Positions 25,274-47,149 are shown, numbered from the stretch's first letter. The stretch: 64,000 bases of DNA from Gadus chalcogrammus (GCF_026213295.1 NC_079421.1:22505605-22569604); one strand, 5' to 3'. Notes: generated by a model from the sequence alone, not told the origin. Program-made: numbers and translations.

Positions 25274-26782
25274 GGGGCCGTATTCACAAAGGATCTTGGG
25301 GCTAAAAGTAGGTCCTAACTGGCGAATTTAGGAGTAACTCCTAAAAATAATGGGCGTGTCACTCTTAAATTTAGGACTCCTAACTTTTTTCACTAAGAGC
25401 AATTCACAAAGTATTTTAGGACTAAAAGTAGCACCTAAGTCTAGGAGAGCTTAAAAGTCCTCAAGAGGACTCCTAACTCAGTAAGACCTATTCACAAAGA
25501 ATCTTAAAATGCCTGCGAGACGAAATGTTAGGGTATTCAACTTATTGTGGAGTTAATGCGCGATGCAATAACATCCCCGACTAACAGGAATAATCCGATT
25601 AGTCCCGAAATAAAATGTTATAAAAATTATAAGTTATAAAAAAATATATATAACTTCTAAAAAATAAAAATAATTGCGCCATCAAAAGACAAGGACGTGT
25701 TCGTCAATAGGAAGAAAGTGCATTCCATCAACACGCAGGTTGTTTTTGATGCAAATTTTAACATAGCCTACTGGATGTTGTTGCAAAGTGGCCTGGATCT
25801 TCAGCTACCCATGATTCGCGCATTTTAATGGTGAGCGGTCTGAGGCAGCTTTTTGAGATGTAGGAGTTGGGTGTCACTTGCTGGGTGACAGTGTGACTAT
25901 CCATGCAAGACGTGGCTCTAGACAACCTACCTTAATCCACAACCGGGAGCACAGTTAAAGTGTAACATGTAAGTGATTACGCAGATTACGCTTAGTCCTA
26001 TGCGTAAAACACATCGTATTGGCTCTTTGCGAGCACACAAACATACACGAAATGTTGTGGAGAGAGGAATTGGGCAGATGAAACGTCGGTTTCATGTCCT
26101 CCACGGCGAAATACGCCTCACCCCAGAGAGGGCAAGCACAGTAATCACTGTATGTGCCATTCTACACAACCTTTGCAAGCGGAGGAATATTCCACAGCCA
26201 GACGATGACGATGATGATGATGATGGCGATCAACAGGACAATGAATTTGGCCGTGTGGAACCGAGTGGACTGGCATTTAGGGATCACTTTAAAAACACAT
26301 TTTAGGTAAACACCTTGGCAAAAATCAGTCAACACTTGTGTAGTTCATAACATTTATTTTCTTTTAAATTTTACGTATTTTTATTGTTTGCTTTCTCTCT
26401 CTCTTGAACGTGCAGGCTACAACGTCATTATCGTGGTCTGCACAAAATTGTCATCATGCGTGTATTCTGCTAACTGCACTATAACTACTTAATAGGAATT
26501 CATTTCTAGCCTAGGCTATTTCCTTGTTTTTCGGTGATTCAGTGGGCTCGCCTGAACAACCAATCACCGAACTGACTGCTTCTAAACTCGTGCACGAGAA
26601 TTGACGTAATCCATAGCAACGGCGCGTCACTCTTAGTTCACTCTTTGTGATTTATCCTTAGTAAGAGTAGGTCTCAGCGGCTTTGCGAATAACTTTTAAG
26701 AAAAAACTCCTACGTAAAATGTTTTAGCGCGAGTTAGGAGCACTCCTAGCGGTAAGATAAAATGCTTTGTGAATACGGCCCC
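25274..26782 (+). mobile_element. PIF/Harbinger-type DNA transposon, decayed
   Basis: The element has perfect 18-bp terminal inverted repeats: GGGGCCGTATTCACAAAG at 25274-25291 and its reverse complement at 26765-26782. The internal 1.5 kb is AT-rich with subterminal motifs TTTAGGAGT/CTCCTAA repeated near both ends and carries a transposase remnant. A clean 3-bp target duplication cannot be read (TCA on the left, AGA on the right). Its length is well below that of intact elements. Confidence 0.8.
25680..26305 (+). pseudogene. HARBI1-like DDE transposase remnant
   Basis: Fragments of a Harbinger transposase lie in more than one frame. About 25686-25800 encodes VNRKKVHSIN and VVFDANFN, around the first catalytic Asp. 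About 25785-25870 encodes AKWPGSSATHDSRIL, around the second Asp. Then 25973-26305 encodes a 110-residue frame with ARNVVERGIG-like and MKRRFHVLHG blocks, around the catalytic Glu, plus VITVCAILHNLC. Frameshifts and stops separate the blocks and the N-terminus and the accessory Myb-like gene are missing, so it is inactive. It ends in an acidic poly-Asp stretch followed by a stop. Confidence 0.75.
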
Positions 26783-26890
26783 AGAGCATTATGATCAAGC
26801 TGAACTTGACATTCGGCCATAGCTCTGCAGCCCACTCACCTGAAAGCCGAGGCACAGTATGGCATGAAGGGGAACATCTTTCCTTCATGA

Positions 26891-28300
26891 ATATATGTCA
26901 TATTCACATATCTCCATATATATTTTCAATTAGTGTGTGTTCTAGACTTTTCATTTAGCTTGGACCCCGTTAATCACTGCTTGCGCTCATATTAATTTGT
27001 TTGAGTTTGCTTAATAAGTGAGAACATTTTAAAGTAAAAGACAACCAGAATGTGAGTTAATATTTGAATGTGAAGAAATTGTATATCTTCTGCCTTTAAT
27101 ACTTTTATTTTGAAGAGCATTGTACCTATGTAAATACCTTGGAAATAGTAATGCATTCTTGTCGATGCAACGACAGAGAGAGCACCGTGTCGAGAGTGAT
27201 TATATCTTCTCCCTTTTTCAGGGTGTTACATCAGCGAGACAAACATTGAACCCTTCCGTCTTCACCGGACTGTTGGGGCTGTTGATCGCTACAAATAATC
27301 CAAAGCAGTGTCTCCTGCGCATTCAGCATTTATATTTCTAAACAAAAAAACGAGGTCCATGATAACAAACGATTTAAAACTTGTATTACTAAAATATACA
27401 AAAAAGGGCAGCAGAGGTGTATACATACAGCGACCGTACCCTGGTCTACAGTAGTGGTTCCCGGGTCTACAGTGGTGGTACCCAGGTTTACAGTGGTGGT
27501 ACCCAGGTTTACAGTGGTGGTACCCATGTCTACAGTGGTGGTACCCAGGTTTACAGTGGTGGTACCCTGGTCTATAGTGGTGGTACCCATGTCTACAGTG
27601 GTGGTACCCAGGTTTACAGTGGTGGTACCATGGTCTATAGCAGTGGTACCCGTGTCTACAGCGTTGGTACCCGTGTCTATAGTGGTGGTACCCAGGCCTT
27701 AAAAAACATAATTTGTGTTTGTGTCACTCAACTATTCCTCTCGTGCCCCTCCTCTGACAGCAGCCGGATTGTAAAACGCATCTCAGAATGTCATCATCAG
27801 ACATCAGCCCTTGGACAACTGCGCATTACCTGAAGCTTAACCTCAACAGTCCTGAGCTCCTCTCCGTACCAGTCTAGCTAGCGTTACCTGATGGAAACTA
27901 TCCATCGTAGGCCCATTCATGACAGCAAATATTAGTATAGTCAGATGCTGGGGACGTGCGAGCACGCACTCTCTGTGCCGGCAGCATCGATGGCGTCCCA
28001 GATGGCCAGTCCTTTGAGCCTCACCCCCCTGGGTTAATCGCTGAACCACGTGATCCTCGAAAAGATGAAAAGACAAGGTGTGGTTGTATTTGTGCCCCTA
28101 AAGCGCCCCGTTTTGGTTAAGTGCACCTTTTGTTCCTCACAGCTTCTCTAACACCGCAGTGGAAAGCAGATGCACTGAAGGGTAATGTACAGTGTTTGTT
28201 TTTCCAAGGAAGATTGGGATCGCCAGCTATAAGCCAATGAGCTTACACAGTCTTCATCTAGCGCTCAATACATTGACTGTGAAGTCATGTAATACAATCT
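26891..28300. other. Intergenic region before the mucin-like gene
   Basis: Apart from the 21-bp VNTR at 27433-27700, no coding, RNA or transposon feature is supported. Confidence 0.5.
27433..27700. repeat. 21-bp minisatellite
   Basis: About 12-13 units of GGTACCCAGGTTTACAGTGGT with base variants. As 21 is a multiple of three, several frames stay open on both strands; these are not considered genes. Confidence 0.93.

Positions 28301-28302
<2 letters not shown>

Positions 28303-28370
<68 letters not shown>
28303..28370. repeat. (AC)34 microsatellite next to the mucin-like gene promoter
   Basis: Uninterrupted AC repeat ending 60 bases upstream of the TATA-like box of the next gene. Confidence 0.97.
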
Positions 28371-28373
<3 letters not shown>

Positions 28374-28429
28374 GTAAACAACTTACTGGACCAAGCCCAT
28401 CATAAGTTGACACCCACTGCGTTATTTCG

Positions 28430-28437
28430 TATAAATA
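28430..28437 (+). promoter_or_regulatory. TATA-like box of the mucin-like gene
   Basis: TATAAATA lies 103 bases upstream of the first ATG (28540), which would place transcription start near 28460 and give an 80-base 5' UTR. Confidence 0.5.
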
Positions 28438-28539
28438 CCATATTCGACATTTGCTGAGTCTGAGAGCTTCTACCATCTGGGTGGTCAAACTGTGGTTTTA
28501 GTAGCAGCTGCTAATTTCTACCTTCCCCTCATTCCCAAA

Positions 28540-29859
28540 ATGATGAGGACTGTGGCTCTAATTCTGGGAATGGTTGCGTTGATGGAATCAAGCGAGGTAA
28601 GCAGTGTTTTTCTTGGTTCGGTTTCTGCTAAAACTCTGCGATATTTAGAATAACTTGTCCAATAGTCCAGTGGCTGTGTTCACGTATTCACAATTCGGGA
28701 ATACTTTTCTGATTTCATATGTATGAAAATAAAGCTTTTATTGTTGCATCGTGGGTGATGAGATGAGATGGCCTGCAGATGGTAAAACCAGATGAGAAAA
28801 TAAAGGTTATGTATTTGTGTTGTTACCAATGATACTAAGTCTGGTTCTTCAATGCCATTCCCTAGTCCAACGGTGGAATAAAGAAGACCTTTTTAATATG
28901 CACTTAATATTGACTTGAATATTATGGATTTACCATTTGTCATTTCTAATCCTTAATTAATCAAATAGGAACACATTTCAAGTTAAAATCATGTCAAATT
29001 AAAAATCGGAAAACTAAAGGGGATCAGGTATTTGTTTTTACAAATGGTCTTTGTAAATGTATACTTTATTTGTTATATTTAGAAAATGATCACTTTTCAT
29101 TTCTATGATAACTTTGGCTCCTAATGAGTAAGTTACCAACTTTCCAATTTCTATTTGGATTTGCAGGAAATAGACACAAACACCACTGTGGCCCTTACAA
29201 CAACAGGAGCTCCTACTACCATGGCAACGGGAGCTCCTACTACCATGGCAACGGGAGCTCCTACTACCATGACAACTAGAACTCCAACTACCATGACAAC
29301 GGGAGCTCCAACTACCATGACAACAGGAGCTCCAACTACCATGACAACGGGAGCTCCAACTACCATGACAACGGGAGCTCCAACTACCATGACAACGGGA
29401 GCTCCAACTACCATGACAACGGGAGCTCCAACTACCATGACAACAACAGCTCCAAATACCATGACAACGGGAGCTCCAACTACCATGACAACAACAGCTC
29501 CAACTACCTTGACAACGGCTGCTCCAACTACCATGACAATAAGTGCTTCAGCTACCATCACAACGGGAGCTCCAACTACCCTGACAACGGGAGCTCCAAC
29601 TACCATGACAACGGGAGCTCCAACTACCATGACAACGGGAGCTCCAACTACTATGAAAACGGGAGCTCAAACTACCATGACAACGGGAGCTCCAACTACT
29701 ATGAAAACGGGAGCTCCAACTACCATGACAACAGGAGCTCCAACTACTATGAAAACGGGAGCTCAAACTACCGTACTGCAAAACTCTGGTGGTCAAACGG
29801 TCCGAGTGTTTCTTCTGAGCTCTGTGCTGCCACTGGTGCTGACCAAATTCTGCCTTTAA
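28540..29859 (+). CDS. Thr-rich mucin-like, probably GPI-anchored surface protein
   Basis: There are two coding exons, 28540-28596 and 29167-29859 (GT at 28597, AG at 29165-29166, phase 0), giving 249 residues. Exon 1 is a signal peptide (MMRTVALILGMVALMESSE). Exon 2 has a short linker (EIDTNTTVAL), then 24 tandem 8-residue units with consensus TTGAPTTM at 29200-29775, each encoded by 24 bases. It ends with a small-residue site (NSGG) and a hydrophobic C-terminus (VFLLSSVLPLVLTKFCL), the layout of a GPI-attachment signal. The Thr and Pro content predicts dense O-glycosylation. TATA-like box, two well-formed splice sites and AATAAA at 29951-29956 support a real gene. I do not recognise an ortholog; it lies between ccnjl and fabp6, where I know of no such gene in human. 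It is not a cod antifreeze glycoprotein, whose unit is Thr-Ala-Ala/Pro. Cleavage and anchor sites are inferred. Confidence 0.65.
29200..29775 (+). repeat. 24-bp coding tandem repeat, 24 units
   Basis: Twenty-four consecutive units of ACAACGGGAGCTCCAACTACCATG and variants, always in frame. Variants TRTPTTM, TTAPNTM, TISASATI, and a lysine-bearing KTGAQTTM/KTGAPTTM form recurring near the 3' end show point divergence and local re-duplication. Confidence 0.95.
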
Positions 29860-29950
29860 GATAAACAGCGCCCCCCTGTGGCCAAATGGAAAGTGACGCA
29901 TGTGTTATATTGAATGTTCTGAGAGACTGATTATGGCGTTCCCAGTTGAA

Positions 29951-29956
29951 AATAAA
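29951..29956 (+). promoter_or_regulatory. Polyadenylation signal of the mucin-like gene
   Basis: AATAAA 92 bases after the stop codon. Confidence 0.55.
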
Positions 29957-31221
29957 CATTTGTGTCAAGGAGTTACTTAGCACACTTTAGCACATCAATC
30001 TGGGCCATTGAGTCTATCACTATTAATGTCACCTCACAAGTTGAGCACATAAAGGGAACACTACAAGTTTGAGCTAACCAATAAGTTAAAATTATGGAAT
30101 ATGTAAACATATGCAGACCTTAATCGCAATACACGTAGCATAACATATATAGATTGTAACAGTAGCGATGCTTCCCCTATGTATGATTTCTTAGCTCAGC
30201 TTGCCTCTCACATTTTCAAGGAATGCAGACTTATGCAGGTTATGATACCAAATCAAGCCCACACTTTATACTGACGTCGGGGGAATATAATTAATTCTAT
30301 GTTCTTAAATGTTTTCTGTATTTAATTCTAGTTCTGTTTTCATTGCTGTCCAATAGCTTTGTTTGATTGTATGCTTCTTTGTCAAAATAAAGTATTGAAA
30401 AACAGTAATAGTCTTATGAATAAATACACTTAAGTCATGTTCTGCACATTTTGCATTCATTCTCAAACATACTTGTTTAAATTTTTAACTCCCTAAAATA
30501 ATAACCTCTCAATATGTACTTACACGTGTTTCAAACAGAGGCTGTATAAAATCACTTTCTATCCCTCACACAAGGTCAAACTCAAAGAACTACAATTGAG
30601 CGAGAATGGACGCAATCTTGTCTTCCACCTAGACCAGGGGTCTTCAAACTCAACTTACCTTGGGGCCCCTGAATGTAGAGTCTGGGTCAGGCTGGGCCAC
30701 ATCAAGTATTCCACAAAAAAAAGTAGCACAACTGACCCAATCTAAGTTAATGATCGGGCTATAATTAGATCACGTTGGCTATTTAATCGCTGACAACAGG
30801 GGACATTGATTGGCCGAAACCGGGACATTTTAGCGTCCTTTGGCTTTTGTCGGGACTCAGGACACGCAACTCAATATTGGGACTGTTAACCCTTTTTGAT
30901 TACATTTCTTAAAAGGTTAACCCTTTTATGGTAGGTCTTTGTATTGCTCAGATATAATGCTTAAAATGTGATTACTCCTCATGGTTCATAGGTCAGTATC
31001 TAAGTTCAGGGTCCACTGACGTCCTGCGCATATGTAACTCTGCAGGCCGAGAGCTCTCCAATAATGGGATTAGTCTTATTCTCCATAATGTAAACGTCTA
31101 TACATCTTGTGATCTGACCGGAAAAATTGACGTGATGCTGAAGAAATGTAATCAAATCTTATTTGCAGTTATCTCAATTATTAGGCCATGGTTTTCCACT
31201 GGTGGTCGGTGAAATAAGACT
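29957..31221. other. Intergenic region after the mucin-like gene
   Basis: AT-rich, no supported gene. A block starting CAGGGGTCTTCAAACTCAAC at about 30635 resembles one end of a hAT-type nonautonomous element common in fish, but I could not find the matching other end. A second AATAAA occurs at about 30387. Confidence 0.4.
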
Positions 31222-31550
31222 TTTCAGGTAAAGCCCTTAATTGAGAATGTGTGAGAAATGTGTGCTTGGAGTTTTTTTGATGCTGTGTGATTATCATTAG
31301 ACATTTTCACAGAGTGAATGAGGCTAGATTTCAGGTTTGTCAGTGGCTCAATGGGATAATGTATTTTAATGGTGATCCTTAGGTTGAGAGTTTGAATCCC
31401 CATTAGAGCATGCTGAACATGTAATTTGGCCGTTACTCTGCAGCCCACTCACCTGAAAGCTGAGGCACAGTTACGGCATTAAGGGGAACATCAACATCTT
31501 CCTTCATAATTATATATCATATTTATATATCTTCCATTTATATCTTCCAT
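31222..31550 (+). mobile_element. tRNA-like repeat family, copy 3
   Basis: The most intact of three copies. A-box-like GTGGCTCAATGGGATAATG is at about 31343-31361 and B-box-like GAGTTTGAATCCC at about 31388-31400. It is flanked by the same left (AGCCCTTAATTG, GACATTTTCAC) and right (GCAGCCCACTCACCTGAAAG, GGCATTAAGGGGAAC) modules. All three copies lie on the plus strand within 7 kb. Confidence 0.6.
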
Positions 31551-32244
31551 TAGTCTGTTCTTGATTTAGGCCTACATGTATTCTCCTCGTTTCCCTACAG
31601 TATGCTGCACATATGTGAAAGTAGGATTGTATTTATTTTATATTGATGGAACATAATGCATCTATTCATAGTGAGAAATTCTATGCATTCTCTTGAATAT
31701 ACTTATTAATGAATTTGCTGATGCGGCCTAACATACAAACTCTTTAAAGTACTCAACAAAATTGTTAGAGGTTTCAAAGTTGTAGAATACTTTGATTTTA
31801 ACAACTTACTGGATGTTTAAGTATGCATGAGATACTAAAGTAGTCTTCACGCTGACTGATGGATTTAAGCAGTTGTGTTGATGTGTTTGTTGGTTCCTTC
31901 TAAAGGTTAAGACATTCGACTGAACGTTGTCAACTGTTGAAAAGCTGGTGATGACCCTTGAAGGATGTAAACAAAGACCTTTATTCAGAGTACATGGCAG
32001 GGATGAGTATCACATGAATCATTGACCTTTGGGTTACATTTTCCTCAAGATGAACCACGTGGCAATGTACTCATACCCATACATTACATTTAACTTCCAC
32101 TTGTATAAACATAACCGGCAAGGTTTATTCAAGGTTAAAGGTTTATGCAAAAAATAATTCCTGTCCAAACTGACAAATAAGGTTGTATCGTATAGATTGC
32201 ATAAAATGGGTACCATTAGCTGGTGTGAATCTGGAAAGTACTTG

Positions 32245-32915
32245 TTAAAGGGTAATTCCGGTGTAAAATGGATTTGGGATATGTTTTGTATGATAACGAG
32301 TTGAAATGTTCGTTTTGGAGCACAAAAAACGCATATAGACGCTTTCTTCAGTTGGCTGTTTTTAGCCGATTCTATCGAAACGCTATAACCTTGGAACGAT
32401 GGGGGCACTGGTTATGGTAAAATCTAAATCGCTATTTTTAACCACTTAAAAGGCTAAAAGTAGCCAGACACTTCTTTGGTAGTATAATAAGGGTCTTAAC
32501 ATATAAAACGAGGCATTGAGAACTTTGTAAATGTACATATTGTTTATTAAAAAGGACATTTTATACACACAATACCATCAGTAGATCACCCGTCTACGCC
32601 ATTTTGTTTTTAAGTCTCGATAGGTAGACTGACGAACACAGAGATTGTGACATCCGTCAGCAACACACAAACTTGCCAATCTACTTATCGAGTCTTAAAA
32701 ACAAGTCCTTTTAAGAGGTTTAAAATAGCGATTTAGTTTTTACCATAACCAGTGCCCCCATCGTTCCAAGGTTATAGCGTTTTGATAGAATCGTCTAAAA
32801 ACAGCCAACTGAAGAAAGCGTCTATATGCCTTTTTTGTGCTCCAAAACGAACGTTTCAACTCTTTATCATACAAAACATATCCCAAATCCATTTTACACC
32901 GCAATTACCCTTTAA
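32245..32915. mobile_element. TTAA-flanked inverted-repeat element (MITE), about 660 bp
   Basis: TTAA at 32245-32248 and 32912-32915 flank arms of about 200 bases that are near-perfect reverse complements (left arm starts AGGGTAATTCCGGTGTAAAA). Inside is a second, shorter inverted pair around TCTCGATAGGTAGACTG and its partner near 32680. The TTAA target and lack of coding sequence suggest a nonautonomous piggyBac-like element. Short frames in the two arms are mirror copies and not genes. Confidence 0.8.
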
Positions 32916-32946
32916 CGGACGGCGACGTGGAATAGTGTCCAAAGCA

Positions 32947-32952
32947 TTTTAT
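32947..32952 (-). promoter_or_regulatory. fabp6: Candidate fabp6 polyadenylation signal
   Basis: TTTATT on the plus strand reads AATAAA on the fabp6 strand, about 220 bases after its stop and only 32 bases from the TTAA element. Confidence 0.5.
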
Positions 32953-33172
32953 TCAAGGAATTAACAGAAGAATTATAAATGTGTGGTTTTGCCATCTCTA
33001 TAAAGTTAACTAACCTAGCGAGCCAATAACACTCTGTGGTTCCAGCCAGACCGAGGGAGGTCTTCGTCTGGGATGTGAGGGAAAACGTGATGTCAGCCGT
33101 GGTTTCTTTTGCACGGCCAACGTCTGGCAGACCCGTCGTGGCGGTACAGGACCGAGACTGATCTGGGGAGCC

Positions 33173-34278
<1,106 letters not shown>

Positions 34279-34380
34279 GTTGTTGGTGAGGAGCCGGCGG
34301 GAGAGTGGAGCTTAGAAGGACGCTGAGAAATGAGGAAAACTTGAACCAGGGCGTGTCTCTCTCCCGGATGCACTCCTTGT

Positions 34381-34390
34381 CTTTATGCGC
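34381..34390 (-). promoter_or_regulatory. fabp6: TATA-like element of fabp6
   Basis: GCGCATAAAG on the minus strand lies about 105 bases upstream of the fabp6 start codon. It is a weak match to a TATA box. Confidence 0.3.
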
Positions 34391-34399
34391 TCGCTGAGT

Positions 34400-35880
34400 C
34401 ACTCCCGAAACATCCTTCCCCCTTCTGAGTCCCAGCCCCCACAGGCCAGATGTCAGGCGCTCATTGAGAACATTGACTTGTGCAAACATTCAAAACCAAT
34501 TTCACTTCCCAAAGAAGTGATGTAACGTTGGTACAGTCAAATCCAACCGTCACCCGCAGAGCGGAAATACCTGGGGGCTTTTTTTCCCCTGCGAAGTTGT
34601 GACAGACGAGGATGTTGACGATTATGTTAAGTAGTACAGAGGCAAAAGAATGCTGTTAAGCATCTAATCAGAAGTGCAAAACAGTTGCAGAATTTGTACA
34701 TGTCGTGAAATAAGTAGTGAGTAAGTACAAGTCATGCCCGTAGAAGATGGATACAGAATGAGGTGTGAGCTAGAGATAAATACAGTAAATAGCCAGGGAA
34801 TACAGGGAGTAAGCCCTTGCAGGTTGCTGCATGTAGTTCGCGTAGAGCTGCTCTAAACCAAAGCCATTATCACAGAGCATGCCCTGACTTCATTTAGAAG
34901 TCAGAAGTGAAGTTAGATTTCTCTCTGAACATGGTTCAGTCCATAGGAGGAAGTGGTGGTTGTTGATACCTTCATCATCATTCCCCTTTAGATAAGCACA
35001 TTGTTGTCTGTGTGAATGAAGATGTAAAGGAGAGGGAGATAATAATAATAATGTAATAAATGTTATTATGGTGTTCTTTTGATACTCGTGAACATGGTTT
35101 ATATTACCTTTGGGAAAAACACTAATGGATTAGGATTTGATTTCTCTGCCATCCACCCCTTTTCAAAGCAGAGCTGCCTCGTTCTTGTTTGATACGTGTT
35201 GCGGAGATGTGCTGGGTCAAAAATATATTTGTTAATAGAATTCCAACGCTCAGTCGCTTTCTGTTCCCTCCCTCTGAGCGGCGCGAACAAAGGGAAGGAA
35301 CAGTCTGTGTCTCACGGCTTTATTTAGCTCGACGGAAGAGCACTCCCACTCCCTTACCGACGCCCGCCGGGCCCTGTCGTCTATGTTCTCAGCACGAGGG
35401 CACACAGAGCTCTCTGTCCTTCAATCTATGAACAAGAAGCCTTTCCCAATTTCACAGATCCATATATATTCAGATGTTCTGTAGCACGATGCAACCTGAA
35501 GGGAAACTCCTTAAAAGGAGAAGATCTGGTTCGTCAAACCATCGTTACCATCGCTCCTTTGGTCTTATTGTAAGGTGCTTGTCAGTCGATTCGTTGTATT
35601 CGTTCTTAAACTCCTACTGAAGGGCGTACATTGATTCTGAAAGACTACAGTGTTATACTGCCGTGGTTTACAGTAGTGGCAGGCGAGCTTGTGCTAATCG
35701 CTGCTCGGCCGAATCTGAGAAAGTCCTTTGGAGTAATATTGGTAACGGATGTTTTACTGAATCCAGGGGGGAAGGTTACGATGGTTTGATCCACAGGACT
35801 GCTACTGCCCTTTAGCTGAAGATCTTCAACTACAGCGGACTGTAGTTGAGCTGTAGAGGCCAGAAAGCCTTCATGGAATC
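34400..35880. other. Intergenic region upstream of fabp6
   Basis: No gene is supported. Non-repetitive sequence apart from an ATAATA run near 35040. A perfect 10-bp inverted repeat (TCAACTACAG, 4-base loop, CTGTAGTTGA) lies at about 35826-35849. In human this interval would hold TTC1 and PWWP2A, and I see no exon of either. Confidence 0.5.
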
Positions 35881-35929
35881 ACACTCACCGATATAAGGAG
35901 GAGACGTCGAAGCAAGAGGCCCTCTGTGA

Positions 35930-36023
35930 TGAGCTTCATCCTCCTCTACCTCCTTCTGACTCCAGCCCTCCTGCAGGGAGTCCCCATGAGTCCAGGGTGT
36001 TTGAGTGCCACTGGTTCAGCCTG
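35930..36023 (+). CDS. Possible first exon of a short secreted peptide (weak)
   Basis: An ATG at about 35930 opens a signal-peptide-like sequence (MSFILLYLLLTPALLQG) followed by VPMSPGCLSATGSA, and the exon could end at a donor-like CAGCCTG|GTGAGA near 36023. A TATAAGG lies about 40 bases upstream. A conceivable next exon starts near 36443 (after CCTGCTAG) but encodes nothing I recognise. The QGVP motif after a signal peptide is reminiscent of CXC chemokines, but no CXC pair is visible. It could easily be chance. Confidence 0.2.
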
Positions 36024-36038
36024 GTGAGAGATCATCTG

Positions 36039-36041
<3 letters not shown>

Positions 36042-36096
<55 letters not shown>

Positions 36097-36135
36097 TGTG
36101 TCTGTGTGTGTGTCTGTGTGTGTGTGTCTGTGTGA
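36042..36135. repeat. (GT)n microsatellite with TCTG interruptions
   Basis: About 95 bases of GT repeat following the weak exon candidate. Confidence 0.95.
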
Positions 36136-36552
36136 GAAAGGGAGATTATAACCACAGTCGTAGTTGATTCATCACTGAGTTATCTTGGCGTTACTGACGG
36201 TAATTAGATCGATGTGTATAGGAGTAACTGACGGGTCATTAGATTGATTGAGTTTACCATGTGGTTGGTGCTAGCTAGACACTAGTATCCTTCACCATAA
36301 GACTGTACTAACATTAATATAAGATGTCACATTCATCTTTCCATCTTCTGGCAATGATTGTAGAAGAACTTTTAGGTTCTTCATCCCAATGGAAAAATGA
36401 ATGTAGAGCAGGTCCTTAATGCTCTGAAAGGTTTCCTGCTAGGAGGCAGTTTGACTTCTCGTACTGCGTGTGTTACTGTCTTCCCCATGTGACAAGACGC
36501 CCACATTCACAACAAACCAACCTCAGGCATGCAGGGATAAACCGGGTTATAC

Positions 36553-36558
36553 TTTATT
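36553..36558 (-). promoter_or_regulatory. adra1b: Candidate adra1b polyadenylation signal
   Basis: TTTATT on the plus strand is AATAAA on the adra1b strand, about 490 bases past its stop codon. Confidence 0.45.
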
Positions 36559-37046
36559 TCCACAACATACCATGAAAATATCAAGGAAGAGAAACTCAAA
36601 CACCTGTTACAGTAAATCCACCCATGTGTACAACTGTGTCTCCACAGATTCATAAGACAGGCATGGATCCAATCACCAACACGACTTAAAATGATGTGCC
36701 GGATGCATTATGACGCCAAGTTAAATAAGTTTCCTTCTGAAGTCTTCTGTTCAACACTATGCATGCACTGGACTCTCTCTTGACTCTCCAACCCCGTCCG
36801 ACGCCGCCGTGAACCGTAAACCCCCCGGGGCGTGGCGGTCTGTCTCTGAACTGAACCGGCCTACGAGCCACACTCAGGGGGAGCCTGGCTTCCTCTTCTC
36901 TGTACAGTGGCAGAACATACAGTAACACAGGCCGACTCACACCGCGGAACACAGCAGCTTCAGTTTAACCGTCTGTAGTGGATAATCCCCGGGGGACCAC
37001 ACACCCTCTGTCCCCCACCTCCCTGGACCCCACCCCACCCCCCCCC

Positions 37047-47149
<10,103 letters not shown>

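Larger units (their letters stand above)
25140..26890 (+). mobile_element. tRNA-like repeat family, copy 2, split by a Harbinger element
   Basis: The left part (25140-25273) ends in GAATCCCGATCA and the right part (26783-26890) resumes with AGAGCATTATGATCAAGCTG, exactly the continuity seen in copies 1 and 3. The inserted 25274-26782 is a PIF/Harbinger-like element, so this copy predates that insertion. Confidence 0.6.

Noticed and set aside
28540..29859. Antifreeze glycoprotein gene of cod type
   Set aside because: The repeat unit is TTGAPTTM, not Thr-Ala-Ala/Pro, and the protein has a GPI-type C-terminus.
32034..32964. Two similar short proteins on opposite strands (MPPSFQGYSV...)
   Set aside because: They are mirror translations of the two arms of the TTAA inverted-repeat element.
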